Origin: Hoplostethus atlanticus
Lineage: Eukaryota; Chordata; Actinopteri; Trachichthyiformes; Trachichthyidae
Reading direction: 5' to 3'
Assembly (NCBI GenBank): GCA_034670405.1
Contig: JAXDDX010000060.1
Span: 2,362,001-2,426,000 of the forward strand
DNA: 64,000 bases
Position numbers and translations under genes: made by a program. Below are positions 11,538-26,007 of the stretch, piece by piece (within the stretch, counting starts at the first letter, position 1; the number at the start of each line of letters is the position of its first letter). The notes beneath the pieces were generated by a model. It searched no databases. It was not told where the DNA came from and was given only the letters and a program-made list of their open reading frames with translations.

Positions 11538-14261
11538 CAGATAAAGCCACTCCTTTATCTGAACCTTGTTTATCAGTAATAAGTAGATAATAGGAAGCAG
11601 ATTCAAAAGAAACTCCCTTACCTGGCACTTACATCGATTTATAGTTTCCTGGTCTGTAGATGTGATTACACTCGAAGGCGCCTTTTCCAGGCATTGGGAA
11701 GATTATTACCGACACCGCCATTCAGGTCCAGCTCTGACTCTCAATGGGTATCACCAAGGATGGACCTCTTAAGCTGCTTTTCAAACAAACAAAACAGCAA
11801 TATGTCCTAGGATGAGCTGATGAATCTGTTGTCAATAGATCTGCAGGAGGGTTTCAGCGCTTTCATCTTCCTACACTCGTATTTGAGATTAGATTAGAAA
11901 ATGTATCCGATGGAGGCAGACTTCACAATGTTTTGCTATGACGCACCCTGTAAATGTCTGATGTCTTTCAACCATTGAGTCGGTGTAGTAAATTAGAACA
12001 CACAGGGTAGCAACGTAGGCCCATTTTTAATACGGATCTGCAAATGTGCAAAAACCAAGACGGTAATGGAAGGAATTTGTAATTAAATGAGCAAAGCATG
12101 ACTTTTCTCACAGTCTGCTGAATTAATCCTTGTACCATATATATATTCAAATGCACATGTAATCAGAGAGACGACGGAAAATACATGGAAATATTTGCAA
12201 GTGACTATCCTTGCCAACTCCAGACCTTCTCTTTATTCTTTATTAATCCCCAGTTCCTGGCTCCGGGCCATGGCGGGAATGTGTACAGGAGGACAGCCGC
12301 GTGCCCTCTCTCAGCTGCCTCCTAATCTTCCCCCCAGCCTGCCTTACACAGGCTTGCTCCAACCCCACGGCCCTGCCTGTGAGGTCCAGCCAATCTCTCC
12401 CCTGGTTCTCTCCTGCCCCCTAAAGCACAGAGCCAGTAGAAACCAGGAGGGAGAAAAAAAAAACGAAAAAAAAACGACCAGGCTACCCCTTGGTAATGGT
12501 CTGTCCCGGGTGGATCGCTGGGTGAGCAATTTGCAGAAGCGCTTATATTGAATAAAGTAGGGGACCTTGAGGATGATGCACTCACTCACTATTCCCTACA
12601 GCCTTTCAGCTTTAAAGTAAAGTGATCAGGGTAGTGCTCGTGGAGCCACCTGCAACATTTCACATAACTATGAAAAATTACATTAACTATGCTATATGAT
12701 GAACATTACATTACAGTAAACCGTTCTGACTGTAATCTTTTTCATTGTTAGATAAAGGACTCTGGATGCCATAAGATGATAGAAGAGGGAGAAATAGCGC
12801 TTGGCTTTCTCCAATCAAATATTCCCATGTCGTTGGTTTACTGGCGTGCTTCTTTGAACCCTCTCGATTCACATGCATTCCTTTCCCAATAGGAGCTGTC
12901 ACTTTGTGTGGACATTGTCCCTTGAGTGTGTGTGGCTATAGGGAGCGTCTAATGTCCACTCTGGGCCACTTGTCTATGTTGTGAATGGGAAGACAATGAG
13001 ACCCCCAGTGGCTCCCTCTCTCCATGACCCGCCTGGGGTCTGATTTGCCTTGGCAAGGGGGATAGAGCCCCAAAACAAAGCTGAAGGAGTCTCCACTGAA
13101 GGGGTGCAGAGGTCAGCCCCAACGCCCCACTAACAGGCCCGTCCTCTAGTTTGGGGTACCAAATGGGAAAGGGACACAGAGGCAGAGAGACAATGGGATA
13201 AAAGGGACCTCTGAAACCATTAAATTCTGAGGAAGTGATGGCCGTGAATGATGACAGAGAGTGAATAGAGACTCTTCAGGTGGGAGGTACGCTCCATTAA
13301 TGACCATGGATGCTCCATTATGGCAACCCTGGGAGGTGGTGATGAGGTGGTACATTTCTTCCCATTAGGCCGTTCTTCTCCGAACGAGGAGCGCAAGGAG
13401 ACAATTCCAAATTGATGCAGGAATCCCGGTCGGCCCTCTATAGCTCCCCTGCTGTGAAACGCAGCACAGGGGACAACGTGACACCACTCAGGCCCCTCAG
13501 AAGTAGTTCGAGTCAAATTACTGTTTGCGTAACGTCAAGCCTTTCATAGCTTCCCCAGGACACTTTGAGTGATGGACTTTCCCCCGTTTCCCATGGGTGT
13601 GCAACAGGATGTGGTCTATCATACTGTCCGTGGCTCCAGTTGTGAGTGAGGGGGCGTTGTCTTGAGAGATAATGGATTCACTTCTAATTGGTATTGGTGA
13701 TTCAAATTGTCTTCACTTTGTCGCAATGATGGATCTTGTTGTTAATGATGATCCTGAGTTTTCCATCCATTGCACCAGTCTATTAACATTGTACTACTAT
13801 GAAGGGCATGGAGCTCCTGGTACAGTAACAGTATTCTCTCATACAAGACACTAAAGTGAGTATCTTGCTTATGATACTCCCTTTCTTCCTGCTATACACC
13901 CTTGCTCTTCCATATGGGAACATGGACCAGCGTCTAAGCTTACATTTAAGAGTCTACATTAAGATTATATCACCACCACATGCTGCTGATTTATCCTTGG
14001 CATTGAGTGTACCTACTGTTCACTGGTCCTCTCGGGGGTGCATGCTGAAGCCTTCTGTATGAACAGATTTATTATTGTGAAGATTGAGCTTTCAGATGTA
14101 ATTGCTACCTATTAAACGCAGCCATATGTTTTTAATAGATGCTGCATTGGTAGCTAATGTGTAAAAACCACTGTGATTCTGAGTGATTCATGATTCAGTA
14201 TGATGACCTGACTACTATATCAGTAGTAGATAATGGGGACCCTCGGCTGTGTGTCTGAGCA
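9958..14261. other. Gene-free flank
   Basis: No supported exon. One AC microsatellite at 11499-11534. GC-richer complex sequence at about 12900-13560 has several overlapping short ORFs on both strands, none resembling a known protein. Confidence 0.5.
11499..11534 (+). repeat. (AC)n microsatellite
   Basis: Uninterrupted AC run. Confidence 0.97.
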
Positions 14262-14645
14262 ATGTTCAAGCTCCTCGGTGTGTGTATTTTCATCATGCGT
14301 TAGAAGAGTTAAATCCCCCCGACTTCCGCCGTGACCTGAAAACTCATTTCTTCAAGAAACACTTCACGTCCTCCTTTTCCATTACTTTTCATCGTCTGCT
14401 CGGACTTGATCCCGCTACCTGTGGTGTATTTCTTTACCTGACACGTCCCTATTCCACGTGAATACTCTGTGGACGCAAGAATATTTGTTTCATCGTGTGT
14501 CCTGTTGCTTTTCTCTCGCGTTCTCCTGATTATCGGCTGCTTGTGATGTTGGTAGTTTGTTGGACGGTTGCACGTATTGTAAGCTGCTGCGGATAAGAGT
14601 GCCAGCTAAATGCCCAAATTCAAATGTAAATAATTCAGCATTGAA
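14262..14645 (+). repeat. L2-like LINE 3' end fragment
   Basis: A short frame reads EELNPPDFRRDLKTHFFKKH, resembling the C-terminal end of L2/CR1-clade ORF2 proteins. About 250 bases on comes the L2-type tail GATAAGAGTGCCAGCTAAAT followed by CAAATGTAAAT. Typical 5'-truncated copy; the 5' edge is approximate. Confidence 0.7.
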
Positions 14646-17600
14646 GTCAGCTTCAAACACGTCCTCAAGAAGAAGCACTGCTTGATCGTTATTTCTTTCT
14701 TTTCATGTCCTAAATTTTAGTACACGCTGAGTGCATACCAATGACTTCTTTTACATTTTAAACATTTAGCACCAATGTTTTTTTCCCTTATTCCCTTATT
14801 GGCTTGAGTGACAAATCGAGTCTTGAGTCTGTATTATTGCTGTGTGTGTTATCTGTAGATTCAGATGTTCCTCCAGATTCAGGGTATAAAGCAGAAGCAT
14901 GTCTAGACTGTAATTACGTAGACCCAAATAGCCTGTTTTAAAGAAGGCGGCCACATGTTTCAGAGGGCTTTAAAGCAACACTCCACAGCTGGCTGTGACT
15001 GCTTGAGTCTGTGCTGTCAAGAGGTCTCTGAAAAAACATTTTTCATGCAGGAAAAAAATGCATTGGTCCAGCCAAAAATAGGCATTCCTCCCTGTGAGGA
15101 ATTGCTTGCAGGATGATATTCTATAGCATTTCTCCAGAGGCGCACGTGGCTCAAATCAAATCCAGAGATAAAGAATGCAGCTACTGGCTAGCCGGCACAG
15201 CAAAGTTACAGTATACTCTAGTGTATGTTTTGGCTGTATGGATTGGGGTCAACAAAAAAAACCAACCAAGCACGAGCCTCCATACATGGCAGTGCCACTT
15301 ATGCACACTATTCTAGTACTTAGTCCCCTTGCACTTTCAAGAGAAAAGGCACTACAGTTTGAAGTGCACTTGCAACATCTCTCTAAGGTTAAGCGCTTCA
15401 CACGTCGTTGCCTCTTCTGCATACAAACTATGATATGAATGATGACATATGATGGAAAAGCACTTCTAGATTTACGCTCTATGTGTATAATATGAGATAA
15501 TGAGTATGATATTTTTGCCGATGGCTTTCTGCCCCAGCGTGTGTTCAAAATGCTGCTGAGACAGAGGAAGGCGTGGCCACACATTAGCATGAGGATTTAT
15601 CTGATCAAAGCAAGTGCGCTAAACCCCCCGACGAGGGAGCGCTCGCTGTCTGCACATGGAAATTCCTGCTGCTGACCAAGTTAAACAGACGGCAATGGGA
15701 ATAACCAGAGGATCAACTGGACTGTTAACTAGCAATAAGCATGCTAATATGCTAACGATAATATGCTAATCACAGTGTCCCTAGAGGCACGGGGGATTTA
15801 GCCCAGCCAATCAGCATTTAACACGGGTCACGTTTCACCTCTGGTATAGGCAGAGATGATAGTATGGCTGAAGTTAAGCCATATTGATTTGGCGATTTAC
15901 ACTTTTGGGTGACATACAAACTTTCCCACTGGAAAGTAAAATCCAAGAGGAGATCTCATACTTATACCTTTTATTTCTCCGAGACACAGAGGAGCTCTTT
16001 TTAACACTCAGACGAGACTAAAGGCATTTTCTCCTACTGCTCAAATTCAACTCCAGAGAAACAACCATATACAAGCTCATGTTGATCTCACTCTGATCAA
16101 AAACAAGAGATCTCCAAATGATCTTCATTTAACTCCTTTGTGTTATGGTGCATGCTTGGCGTTTAAGGGTCTTTGTTTGTTTGCTTTTTTGTGTCCAGTG
16201 CACTGTAGCATATATAATTTCATTTTCCGTCCATAATAACCCCTGCCCCCTCCCATGATTGGTGTCATGGCCCTGGTATGGGTGAACTAGACTGCTCTCG
16301 ATTCTGCTGTAATTAAAGTGGACTGAAGAACAATTAGTTTGGTCTAACGTCCAAGATGTCACTGGTCTTCTTATCACCTTTGAACCAGAGGGCATGACAC
16401 CAGCCTAACTGGGTCTACTCAATCTATAGACGGCTGCGTTGGGACACGGACAACGGGCTGGGGAGGTCATGCGTACTTCCACGTCTTTGATTTCTGAAGG
16501 ACTTGTCAGTGATTTGTCAGATATTGTGTACTTATTAGACTAATTAGCAAATGTTTTAAAACAACATTTTGAATTAACACTTGAAGTTCCACCAGTCAGA
16601 AACACACTACAAAAAAGCTAGGAGGAGAAATTTAAGAGATGTTTAGTTGCTTTTTTGTTGTATGTCATTTTGTTTCCAGGTTGAACACACATGTTTATTT
16701 CCTTTTTTTAAGCACACAGACAAGCCAAAAGAAAAACTTAATTAATCGCAAAGTGCTCCACACGATTTGCCTTCTTATCTATGCAAAGACCAGGTTTGAT
16801 CCTCCAGTCATCTGTGTTAAGCATATGGTGTTAACCTCCAGACTAGAGAGGTTAAGCCCTTTGCTCTGCAGACACTGGAGCTAGATGCTTTTTTTTTTTT
16901 TCCAGTGGAAGTAATGGTTTACCCTCAAACCCTTTCTCTGTGATAAACCTAGTAATTTTGCACATGCTGCTCCGTGGGTGATCCATCGTATTCAGGAAGA
17001 TGTTGAGAGCTTGTTGCTTCAATGGGGCGCCGGATGTTCAATAGTGTTTATTTCAATTTGGCGTTGATTTTTTTTTAAACACTAATGTTTAGCAATTGAA
17101 CGCTTAATGAAACCTCTAAAAGTGTACAGCTAAAACAAAATGTCCAATGACTCCCTTTTTGTTAGCAATGTAAATGCCCTCAATAATTAAGAAAGCCCTT
17201 TATCTTCATTAAGGAAAGCTGACCTATTTGTGTTCCTATTGTTTCGCCTGTCTCATTAAGGTCTTCACATCAGCTCATCTCCTCATAGTGTCTCAGGTCA
17301 GACAGGAGAAGAGCTAAAGTCAAAATACTACCTGAAAGTCATCCGATAACTAAAGTACACATCGTCTAATCTGAAAAAAATACATTTTTGTCAAATAAGA
17401 ACTCTTTAAGTGGTTGATATGTCATTTTGTAACAAAACGTTTCATGTACAGATTAAAGGGATTCAGTAATCAACCCATTAAAAGTCCTTCCTATTTTCAC
17501 TGTACAATAAGATATAGTTTTATACATCCAATTATTAATAGTGCTTAGGATTTTACATTTCAAATACTTCAAACTGTTGTTGGTATATTGTTTTTAACAA

Positions 17601-20600
17601 AAGAAAACAAAATATACAATGCAAATAACGTTAGCGTACTGTAATTCAAACACATCATAATCATGCACTAGTGAAGGTAATGAAACGAGAGCTATACTGC
17701 AGCCATAATATATTTGTGCTCATGCTCATTAGTGATTTAGGTTCATATTGAATAACTCAAAGAAGGCATCTACTTGAGAGATCCGTGAAAGAAATGATCT
17801 CAATGTTCAAAGATGAACGGAGCCAGACTCGTGTCATTATTACTGATAACCTGATATCAAAGACTTTTTTCAGTCTATTGACTTCAAATGTAAATATGTA
17901 CGTGCACATGCCGTCAGATGCTCGGTGTTTACGGTCAGAGCACACACACAAAGCGGGTCGCCTGGAAAACAAACGCGCAGTGAACGGCAATCATGGCAAT
18001 CAGCTTCCCTTGAAGCGTCATTATAGGGACTCTTTTAAAAGTCTTTACAACAAGACACGTTTAATTAAAAACAGCTGGGGAGGTTTCCGGCCCTGGGGGT
18101 TTACGAGATGGAAGACACTTAAATATCTTCAATTAAATCTAGAATATTTCAGAATGAAAGCCACGTTCGGCTGACAGCTGACATTTTATCAGCTGTCAGG
18201 GACATCAGTCATGTCATTTACACAGCAATAAACATAGTATTAGTATACTGAATAAGTCACAGCTAATGATGGGTTGTCATAGCAACCAGGTGAGTTTCAC
18301 ACCAACACCCAATGCACTGTATATTCTAGGTCAGATTCCAAAAGGTCTACATTGTCCTCTTTCTATATTTAGGGATGTTGTTGATGCTCTTTACTCATGG
18401 CTTACTGGAATTCACAAGAAGAGACAACATGAGCTATCACGCTGAAGACCATCCTCTTGGTTATTAGCTGTTGACATTCTGACAAAAGAAACAGTCTAAC
18501 ACCGCAATTGCACAACAAGCGAACATCACACAAGCTGTGGAATCATACACATCATACAAATACTATATACTGTTACATAGACAACAAAACTTGTGTGATG
18601 TGTCTCTTTCTTTGAAGCATGTTGTGTTCTGAGAAAATGTCAGGATAGATACCACATCTGGTGGGCAGTTGAGCTGAGCAGCCACTCATCTGTTTCTAAA
18701 GGTCAGCACAGGGTTAAGTACAGCAGGATAGGAAAGAAATATCTTTGAAATTAAGGAGAAAGAGGGATTCCACTCGCATGGCCTTGATTTATGTGTAGTC
18801 AGCAGCTCTCATGGGCACCAGGCTGCTTGCCAGTGATGTAAGAGGATGGATATGCACCTAGAGGTGAAAGAAACCACAGCCAACCCAGAAATACAAACAC
18901 AGACACTTATTGCAGCTTATCAAGACAGATAAAAACATGAGGTCAGATTATTTGGAGAACATTCAAATTGTAATTGTCTTGAGAGGAATGGTTTTTAACC
19001 CAACAGGAAAAAAAAAACAAGTTATAATACACAGCAGATTCAAAGAGCTACAGCCAATTCCTCCCATCCTATCCCTGCATAGTCATGGAGGCTGCCTGTG
19101 TATGTGTAGGAATAGTGAGTTTGAACAGCAGGGCTTAGATCCTATGTGAATTCTGAGAAGCAGCTAGTGTGTGTGGACTGACAGCTGATTGCCCTATGGT
19201 TTAATCTTGTTAGGGATTTTCAAAAGTGCTGTGTCCACTCAGATCTGGAGATAGAGCACCACACAGCCTTTGTGTGCAAAATTTCAACGCTCCCAAAAGG
19301 GGGACAAAGGGCCCCCCTGGTGATGTCATTCCCCTGTCAGCAAGCAAGCCCCTCGCTGCAGGAGAGGGGCAGGACAGGACACTGTGACCATCCACTCTGG
19401 CCCCAGGGTCTCACCCTGACCCCTCTCCGAATCAAAGAACCTTCCATGGCTTGATGTTCAAGGCTGAAAATTGAGCCTGGAGAGGTGTAAATTGAAACTG
19501 TTTTGAAACTCAAATATAGGCTAAACCTGACGATGGAAATTCAAAGCCATACAAACGCTGCATATATGTCATGTTGCTCATGTTGTGTGGCGCTCCAGCG
19601 AACCTCAAATCGTATTAAATTACCACCAGTGCCATGAAAGTGCAGCTGCCCGTGTGGATATGTTCCATGAAGTCCTATATTTATCAGAGCAGTGTCTCTT
19701 CAATTCCCTCACAACCGACCGGTGGGTCCATCCACATGTTACACATGTTGCAGGAGCCTTGTGTGGTGCAATACATGAGAATATCAGCAGCCAATTGTAT
19801 GTACGCACCAATCATATGCAACATGTTACGGTAACCATATTTAGGGTTCAGTTCTCCATATTTAGGGTTCTGATCAATAGACAATCTGCGAGTACCTGAT
19901 AATACAAATTCATCTTTTGATTTGTAATTCATTTGTAAGTAATTAACACACTATATTCTTCATGTTTTTTATGTGTGGAAATAGAAGTTCCTCACTCAAT
20001 CGCACGTGTACCACACTGTTTACTTTTTACTGACCTGTGACCTGACCTCAGGCTAAAATATGACCCCAACTGAGTTTTGGCCCCTTGGTTATTTTTGTGT
20101 CTTATTTAGGTCGCAATGTGAGTTGTGTGTGGAATTGTTGAGCCCAGCTCCACATTCCACAAAAACAGCTTCATAAATCTCTGCCGTGAGTGTGAACACA
20201 GACAGATGTGTCCTAACTTAGCAAAGTACACTGCACAGCAACTCCTATTTCCAAGAAACAGTACGTCCCTCACTTCTCCCCATTTTTAGAGAGTGAATCT
20301 GGAAACCCTCTGTTGGCTAGGGTTACAGTACATCTTACACACACACACACACACGTAGTGACAAATATACTTGTGCCGCCTATAAGTAGACATATTAGAC
20401 CTGGTCTCATATATACGGTAGGGGTATTTATGGGCATGAGATATGTGTGTTCATCATGTATGTTCATCTCTCTCATCCTCTTCCTCATACACACCCATTA
20501 GCCCCACATATTCCTCCGCCTCAAGTGTCAGCCCCTGTGGTGTCCCGTTTAAAGCAGAGTCCTTCCTGACTACTGTAAATCATTAGTGCGACCCCATTAA

Positions 20601-22585
20601 GGGAACTCTGTCCCGGGCTACTACCACAACATCAGCAGGTCTCGCTGAGTGGGAGACAGCTACATAGACAAAGACAAGCAGCCACAGCCAGCGCTGTGAA
20701 AATATGGGTTTTGACGGATGAAAGACAAACATCCCCTTGGGGCCACAGGGCTTGAGTTGTGAATGACCATGGCATGCTCAACAGGCGGCCTCTTCCTGGA
20801 CAGATGACCCCGGCGCAGGGAGGTTCTCACTCATATCACTATGCGGACCACCAGGCTGTGTCAGATGGGTTTTGTGTGGTAGCATGTCCAAATATAACAC
20901 ATATTCATCATTAAGGGGGGCAGCAATCGGGGTAATTCAGTCATAGTTAAGTATCATAATTGTTCATTTGGTCAATTGGCTATTGTTGTTGCTGATACAT
21001 TAGTTTGAACTACGTTGTTCCTCACACAGATATTCAGATATTTGACCAATCAATCAATACATTCAATAGAGTCAGCGATCATTCAACCATTCATTTAATC
21101 TGTTTTGTCTCCTAAAAATCGTCATGGGCAAGAACAGATAAACAAACAAACGAACAAAAAAAAAAAACAGGATTCCCTCATACCCTCAACGTGAACACAT
21201 GGAAAACCCAGAAGGAAGTCTGGTTAGATGAAGCTGAACTTCCTCCTAATGGAAACCCTCTTATTGAGCGCACAGAAACTAAGACTGCATGCTGCTGCTG
21301 CTGTATATGACGTGGGCGCGTAGACGCTTTGGCCACCTGTAATGGAGTGTTGGCGGATGACTTCACGGCAGGTCTCAGAGGAACCCATGTGAAATCCATT
21401 GACGGCAAACCGCAGAAATGCTGGTTTGGCGGCAAATGAAAGCAGCTCACATCCTGAAACTGAGTAATAAAAAGAGGGGTGTAAAAAAGCTTCTCATTCT
21501 GATCATTACTGAACCAGCGGAAGGGAGAGGAAGCATCTTCTCGGGTATAGCTTCTCGGGTCTGTGGTGGGCGCCAATGAATCTCCTGTTAACACAGCTAA
21601 AGTGGCAGTTCAGCTGAAGTCTGGATTTTTAAATTCATGTGTTCATGTGGGTCACAGAATCATTTTCCCACAGGGTTTCCCATCCTCAAGAGTACAGGGT
21701 GTTTAATGAAAAACTAAGATCTCCTCACGCATCTGGATTGAATGATGACATAGCAGTTCAAACTCAAGTCCTTTTATTGACTGCAATGTGATGGATGTAT
21801 TGAGACAACCATAATGCAGGGACTTCTGTTTGCAATAAGGGCCTCAACTTTCTCATTTATATAGGGACCAATGGCTTTGAAGTGAAGGAACACTACTTCC
21901 ACAATGCGTTCATAAAAAAAAAGTTTTCTCCTGAAAGTTCATCATCCGGGGATTGAGTCAGAGCAATGTTAACCAGAACCCCTACACTGCACATTCAGAC
22001 TCTACAAAGAGCTTCAATCCTCCTAAATGAGGACAAAGCACACGTTTTCCCATAAATACTCAAATTTGGCCAGTTAATGATGCCTGCACAAATGGCCCCC
22101 AACTAAAGTAAATAGCCTCGATTGCTGGTTAATTTATTGGAGACAAGCACCACGCTGAGATCAAACGGGTCGCGCTCACTCGTAGCACCTTCAGTGCAAT
22201 GAATTTGCTGACCCCACAACCCTCTGCATATTTCTATAAAGGGCATGAGAGGCCGGAAAAGAGTAGCCCCGAGGAAAAAGGGGGTTAACCCACATGAGGT
22301 TTGGGTTTGTATGATGCTGGTATGGGCCAATAAATCACAGAGTAAAGAAACCTGCTTGTATTGAGAATAGGGCCACTAGAAAGTCAGATATCACAGTAGA
22401 ACTAGCTAGAGGAAAAAGGAAATACATACATACAGTACATGTGTACACACACAGATATACACACAAACATACATGTGGCAAAACTGCTGACAGCCTGACA
22501 GATGTGTGGATTCCTGAAACATGTATGCATCTATAGATAGAAATATTGATGCATGCATACAGTTTGCATGCATGCATGCATGCAT

Positions 22586-22627
<42 letters not shown>

Positions 22628-24219
22628 TCATTTTCTAACCAAGTCCTGGCTTCTTTAGTGGGACTATCCCTGACTCAAGGTGAGGCTTGAGTTTCATTAT
22701 GAGGCAACTTTATTAGCCAAGTTAAGGGCTTGGAATTCCCACAACCTGAACACATGAGGAGGATTTAGTTTGGCTCTTTTGTTCCTGACATGAAACGGCA
22801 CATTGTTAACCGTGGCCTCAGGCAGTGCGGCCAGAGTGCACGACACAGGTTAGGATCATGGGCTACTATTCGTTCTGCCCCTTTGACAAAGCCAGGAAAT
22901 ATATTTGAGTGAAACCTGCTGTACTTATTCAACACCTTATAAGAGATTGGCAATATGGTTGTCAATATACTTTGATTTTCCAATCTATTGGTCTAGCATC
23001 ACAGTATATGTTGGTATCTTATAGTCTGTAGAAAACAGAGGACCATTAGCTCCTGGTGTGTTGCAAATTATCCACCTATATGAAGTCAGTAAAAATTCCT
23101 CCCCAACAGATGCTGTGATGCTGGTCTTTAATCTATGTTTGCCATATGCAGCCAAGATGGAGAAGCAGCAGCATAGCCAACAGACATGGACCTCTGCTTT
23201 GGATCACTGCAGTATTTCATAATGCACACATGTTTACCGTGTAACCCTCCCTCCGCCTGCAACTACTGCCCCCGGCTTTTGCTGTAAATAAGAATGTTTT
23301 CCTAATCACCTCGTAAAATAAGGGAAAAAATATTCTGCAGCCCTCTCAGCCTTCCTTCTATCTCAATAAAGACTAAATTTCAGGGGGCGTGGCCTCTCCT
23401 TTAAGGAAGAAAATACACTAAAAGCTTCTGTCTGTGTAGCAAAGGCTGTATAGCCTGCATGTTGTGCTGTGATGTGATGTGGCTGAATGTGTCAAGGCAT
23501 CAGTCAGGAGGCCTCCACCCCGCTGACTTGGGACCCTATTGTTCATGGAGGACCCCCCTCGGTGTCATTGAGACACGCTGGTCATCCGCATTGTGAACTT
23601 TAATTAGGTTGTTGTGCTTATTAACTCCGATTATCAGAAAAGCTGTGAGATGTCTACATGTGGCTTGGTGCTACAGGCGTGATCTACAGACGGCTGTGAA
23701 TTCTTCAACGGAGCGTGTTGGCATGTTGTTCCACCGTCGGTCTGAAGACATGGACAGGAGTACATTTATTAGACATTTTTGGCCTTTTATCATTAAACAC
23801 CATGGATCAAGGTTTGTTCCCATGAGTCGTAAATGTCTCAATCAGCCACAAGAGAGTTTCACCACCTTTAATTCAGACACAAACAGGAAATTGAAGGGTT
23901 TCTCATTCATGGAAAGAAGTCAAGAAGTCAACCACAAACGGTTATAAGGTACTTACAGTCACAGTTTGATTGGAGGGAATAACAGTGGTTCACATTATTG
24001 CATTGGTGTGACAAGTGGTTGAGTCAGAGGCCCTGTTGAGCTTTGTAACAAGCGTTCTGCTACATTAAACTAATCACAGGAGCCATTTTCCTCCCAGGGC
24101 ATGCTGGGATGATTAGCCGAGGTACTACACCACCTCCTGGTGTCACCGGCCTGTTCCGTGGTGGTCCAAACACCCTACCGTCTAGCCAACTTCCACTCTG
24201 TTCAGACTGACGCTTCTGA
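14646..24219. other. Gene-free flank
   Basis: No supported exon. Short CA arrays at 20337-20354 and a compound microsatellite at 22565-22622. The longest ORF here (21178-21594, minus, 138 codons) has no recognisable motif. Confidence 0.5.
22565..22622 (+). repeat. Compound (TGCA)n-(CA)n microsatellite
   Basis: Five to six TGCA units (22565-22587) run directly into a CA array (22589-22622). Confidence 0.95.
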
Positions 24220-24830
24220 TTCCTACTGGGGGGCTATACGGATCGGGCTGCGTCCGTCTGTCACGCGTCATATCTCAGGTTATATCTCAGACACCACCCA
24301 CATCACGTCTGATTTTGACGGAACTTGGAGGGATGGCGCTTCATCGCACTGTGCTCCAGCATTTGAAAAAATACACTGATTGGCCTGATGGAGGCGCTAT
24401 AATTAAAGGTCAAAATTTAAACTCAAGCGTAATATCTCTGACACCACTAGTGCAATTACAATGAAACTTTTGTCAGTGTTCTGGTGTTTAAAAACATTAC
24501 ACTGATTGGCCTGATGGAGGCGCTATAATTAAAGGTCAACATTTGAAAAAAGGCCCTACTTCCTACACCATAAGTCTGATTGACATGAAACTTGCTACAC
24601 AAATCCAGCTATTGCTACAAATTGGCCTGATTGGCTTAATTGGGGACACCATTGGTCCAATTTTGCCGAAACCCCATTTTAGAACTGTTCTGCAGATTGG
24701 CCTGATGGGGACGCTACAGTTAAAGGTCAGCTGGCTACACTACTGGTCGGACTTTGACAAAAACCTGGAGAGATGATGCATCTTGTTACTGATTGGCCCA
24801 AGAGGTGGCTGCATCATTCATAGGGGACGA
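24220..24830 (+). repeat. Divergent tandem repeat with GATTGGCCTGATGG core
   Basis: A 41-base block ending CGCTATAATTAAAGGTCAA is repeated identically at 24373-24413 and 24499-24539 (period 126). Weaker copies of the GATTGGCCTGAT core follow near 24626, 24693 and 24790. Between cores, motifs such as ATCTCAGACACCACC / ATATCTCTGACACCACTAG recur. No sensible ORF. It looks like an old minisatellite or the inner array of a mobile element. Confidence 0.7.
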
Positions 24831-24903
24831 CTTGTTTCACTTGTTTTTTACTGCTAATCTTTCACAGTTATCAGGACAACATACCATCAGGACAACTGTC
24901 TGA

Positions 24904-24907
<4 letters not shown>

Positions 24908-24940
<33 letters not shown>
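24908..24940 (+). repeat. (CA)n microsatellite
   Basis: Uninterrupted CA run just after the 24.2-24.8 kb tandem repeat. Confidence 0.97.
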
Positions 24941-24941
<1 letters not shown>

Positions 24942-25407
24942 TACTCCGTAAACAACACAACAGTACAAATAAGGATAATAGGATAGTGGCATTCAATTGT
25001 TACTCAAGGTCAGGTTAGTCACTCAGGTGTTAAAGTAAATGTTTTCAGTGACATCCAGCAAACTTCACAGCTCTCCTTGAAAAGAAATTAACACAACCTT
25101 GGGATTTCTTTTAAGGGGTCCATATTAAACTTAGCACAAGTATGCCTGGTTCTTTTCCACAAAGCTCAACTCAATTTTCCTGAACGCCACATTTCGAAGG
25201 TAAGACTCTCATAGGCGCCAGTCCAAGGACTTTTAAGATACAACTTGGTACACCTCCATTCACACGCATGGACATAGCAACCATTTTTGCTGGTATTTCT
25301 ACCTTCCTAGACAGAACACAGTGGAGCGGCAGAAGAGACAGTGACACATGACAGCAGGTTCAGAGGCATATGGGAATTCATTCTTCGGCTGCCCCCCCCC
25401 CCCCCCC

Positions 25408-25510
25408 GCACAGGGAGGTCAGAGATTAGGGTCAGCTACAGGGTCTGCAACACCCCTGGAGCTGAGAGGGATTCAGTGTGTTGCTTAAGAATACTACAGC
25501 AGGGGAAACT
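25408..25510 (-). repeat. SINE fragment of the same family
   Basis: The stretch AGGGTCAGCTACAGGG ... CCCCTGGAGCTG ... AGGGATTCAGTGTGTTGCTT matches, in reverse complement, the body of the SINE at 42.7 kb. A run of 16 C precedes it (25392-25407), where the tail side would be. The B-box end is missing, so it is partial. Confidence 0.6.
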
Positions 25511-25974
25511 CACTGAGCCTTGAGCCTCCAGTAGAAAGTAGTGAGTCTCCCTACTCACTCTACGAGAGGGGATGACATCCATAACACCATGAGCACACGG
25601 AATGCACTCCAACTCACTCGCCCTCCAGGACACTCCCATCACCTCACTCTCTTTATTGACTTAGTGAACCAAGACCACCATTGGATCCTCGGCCTGACCT
25701 CCGTGGAACCTGTGGAATGGAGGACTGGTTGGCAGGGATGAGGAGGGAAGAGCACGAGGGATATATGAATCCTGGACATGGACTGGCAGGAGGAGCCTGT
25801 GTCCCCTGGCAAAAAGCCCAAAACGTCAAAGAGGAATGTGCAACCATAACGTACCCTGCTCCGGAGTGTAACCCGAGACCTGCCCCCTTACAGACCATCG
25901 TAATCAAGAATGTATCGGCCGGGACGAGGTGACGCAGTTTCTGATCCAACCCAGAAGTGACTGCAACCGCTGTA

Positions 25975-26007
<33 letters not shown>

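Noticed and set aside
12195-12551. 118-codon plus-strand ORF (MQVTILANSR...)
   Set aside because: Low-complexity proline/serine content, ends in a poly-A derived lysine stretch, and overlapping minus-strand ORFs of similar length exist; no domain or splice support.
21178-21594. 138-codon minus-strand ORF
   Set aside because: No known motif, no splice signals in sensible places, and no codon pattern distinct from surrounding non-coding DNA.
22565-22622. Repeated units resembling a CRISPR-like array
   Set aside because: Simple microsatellite; no spacers, and the window is vertebrate-type DNA.
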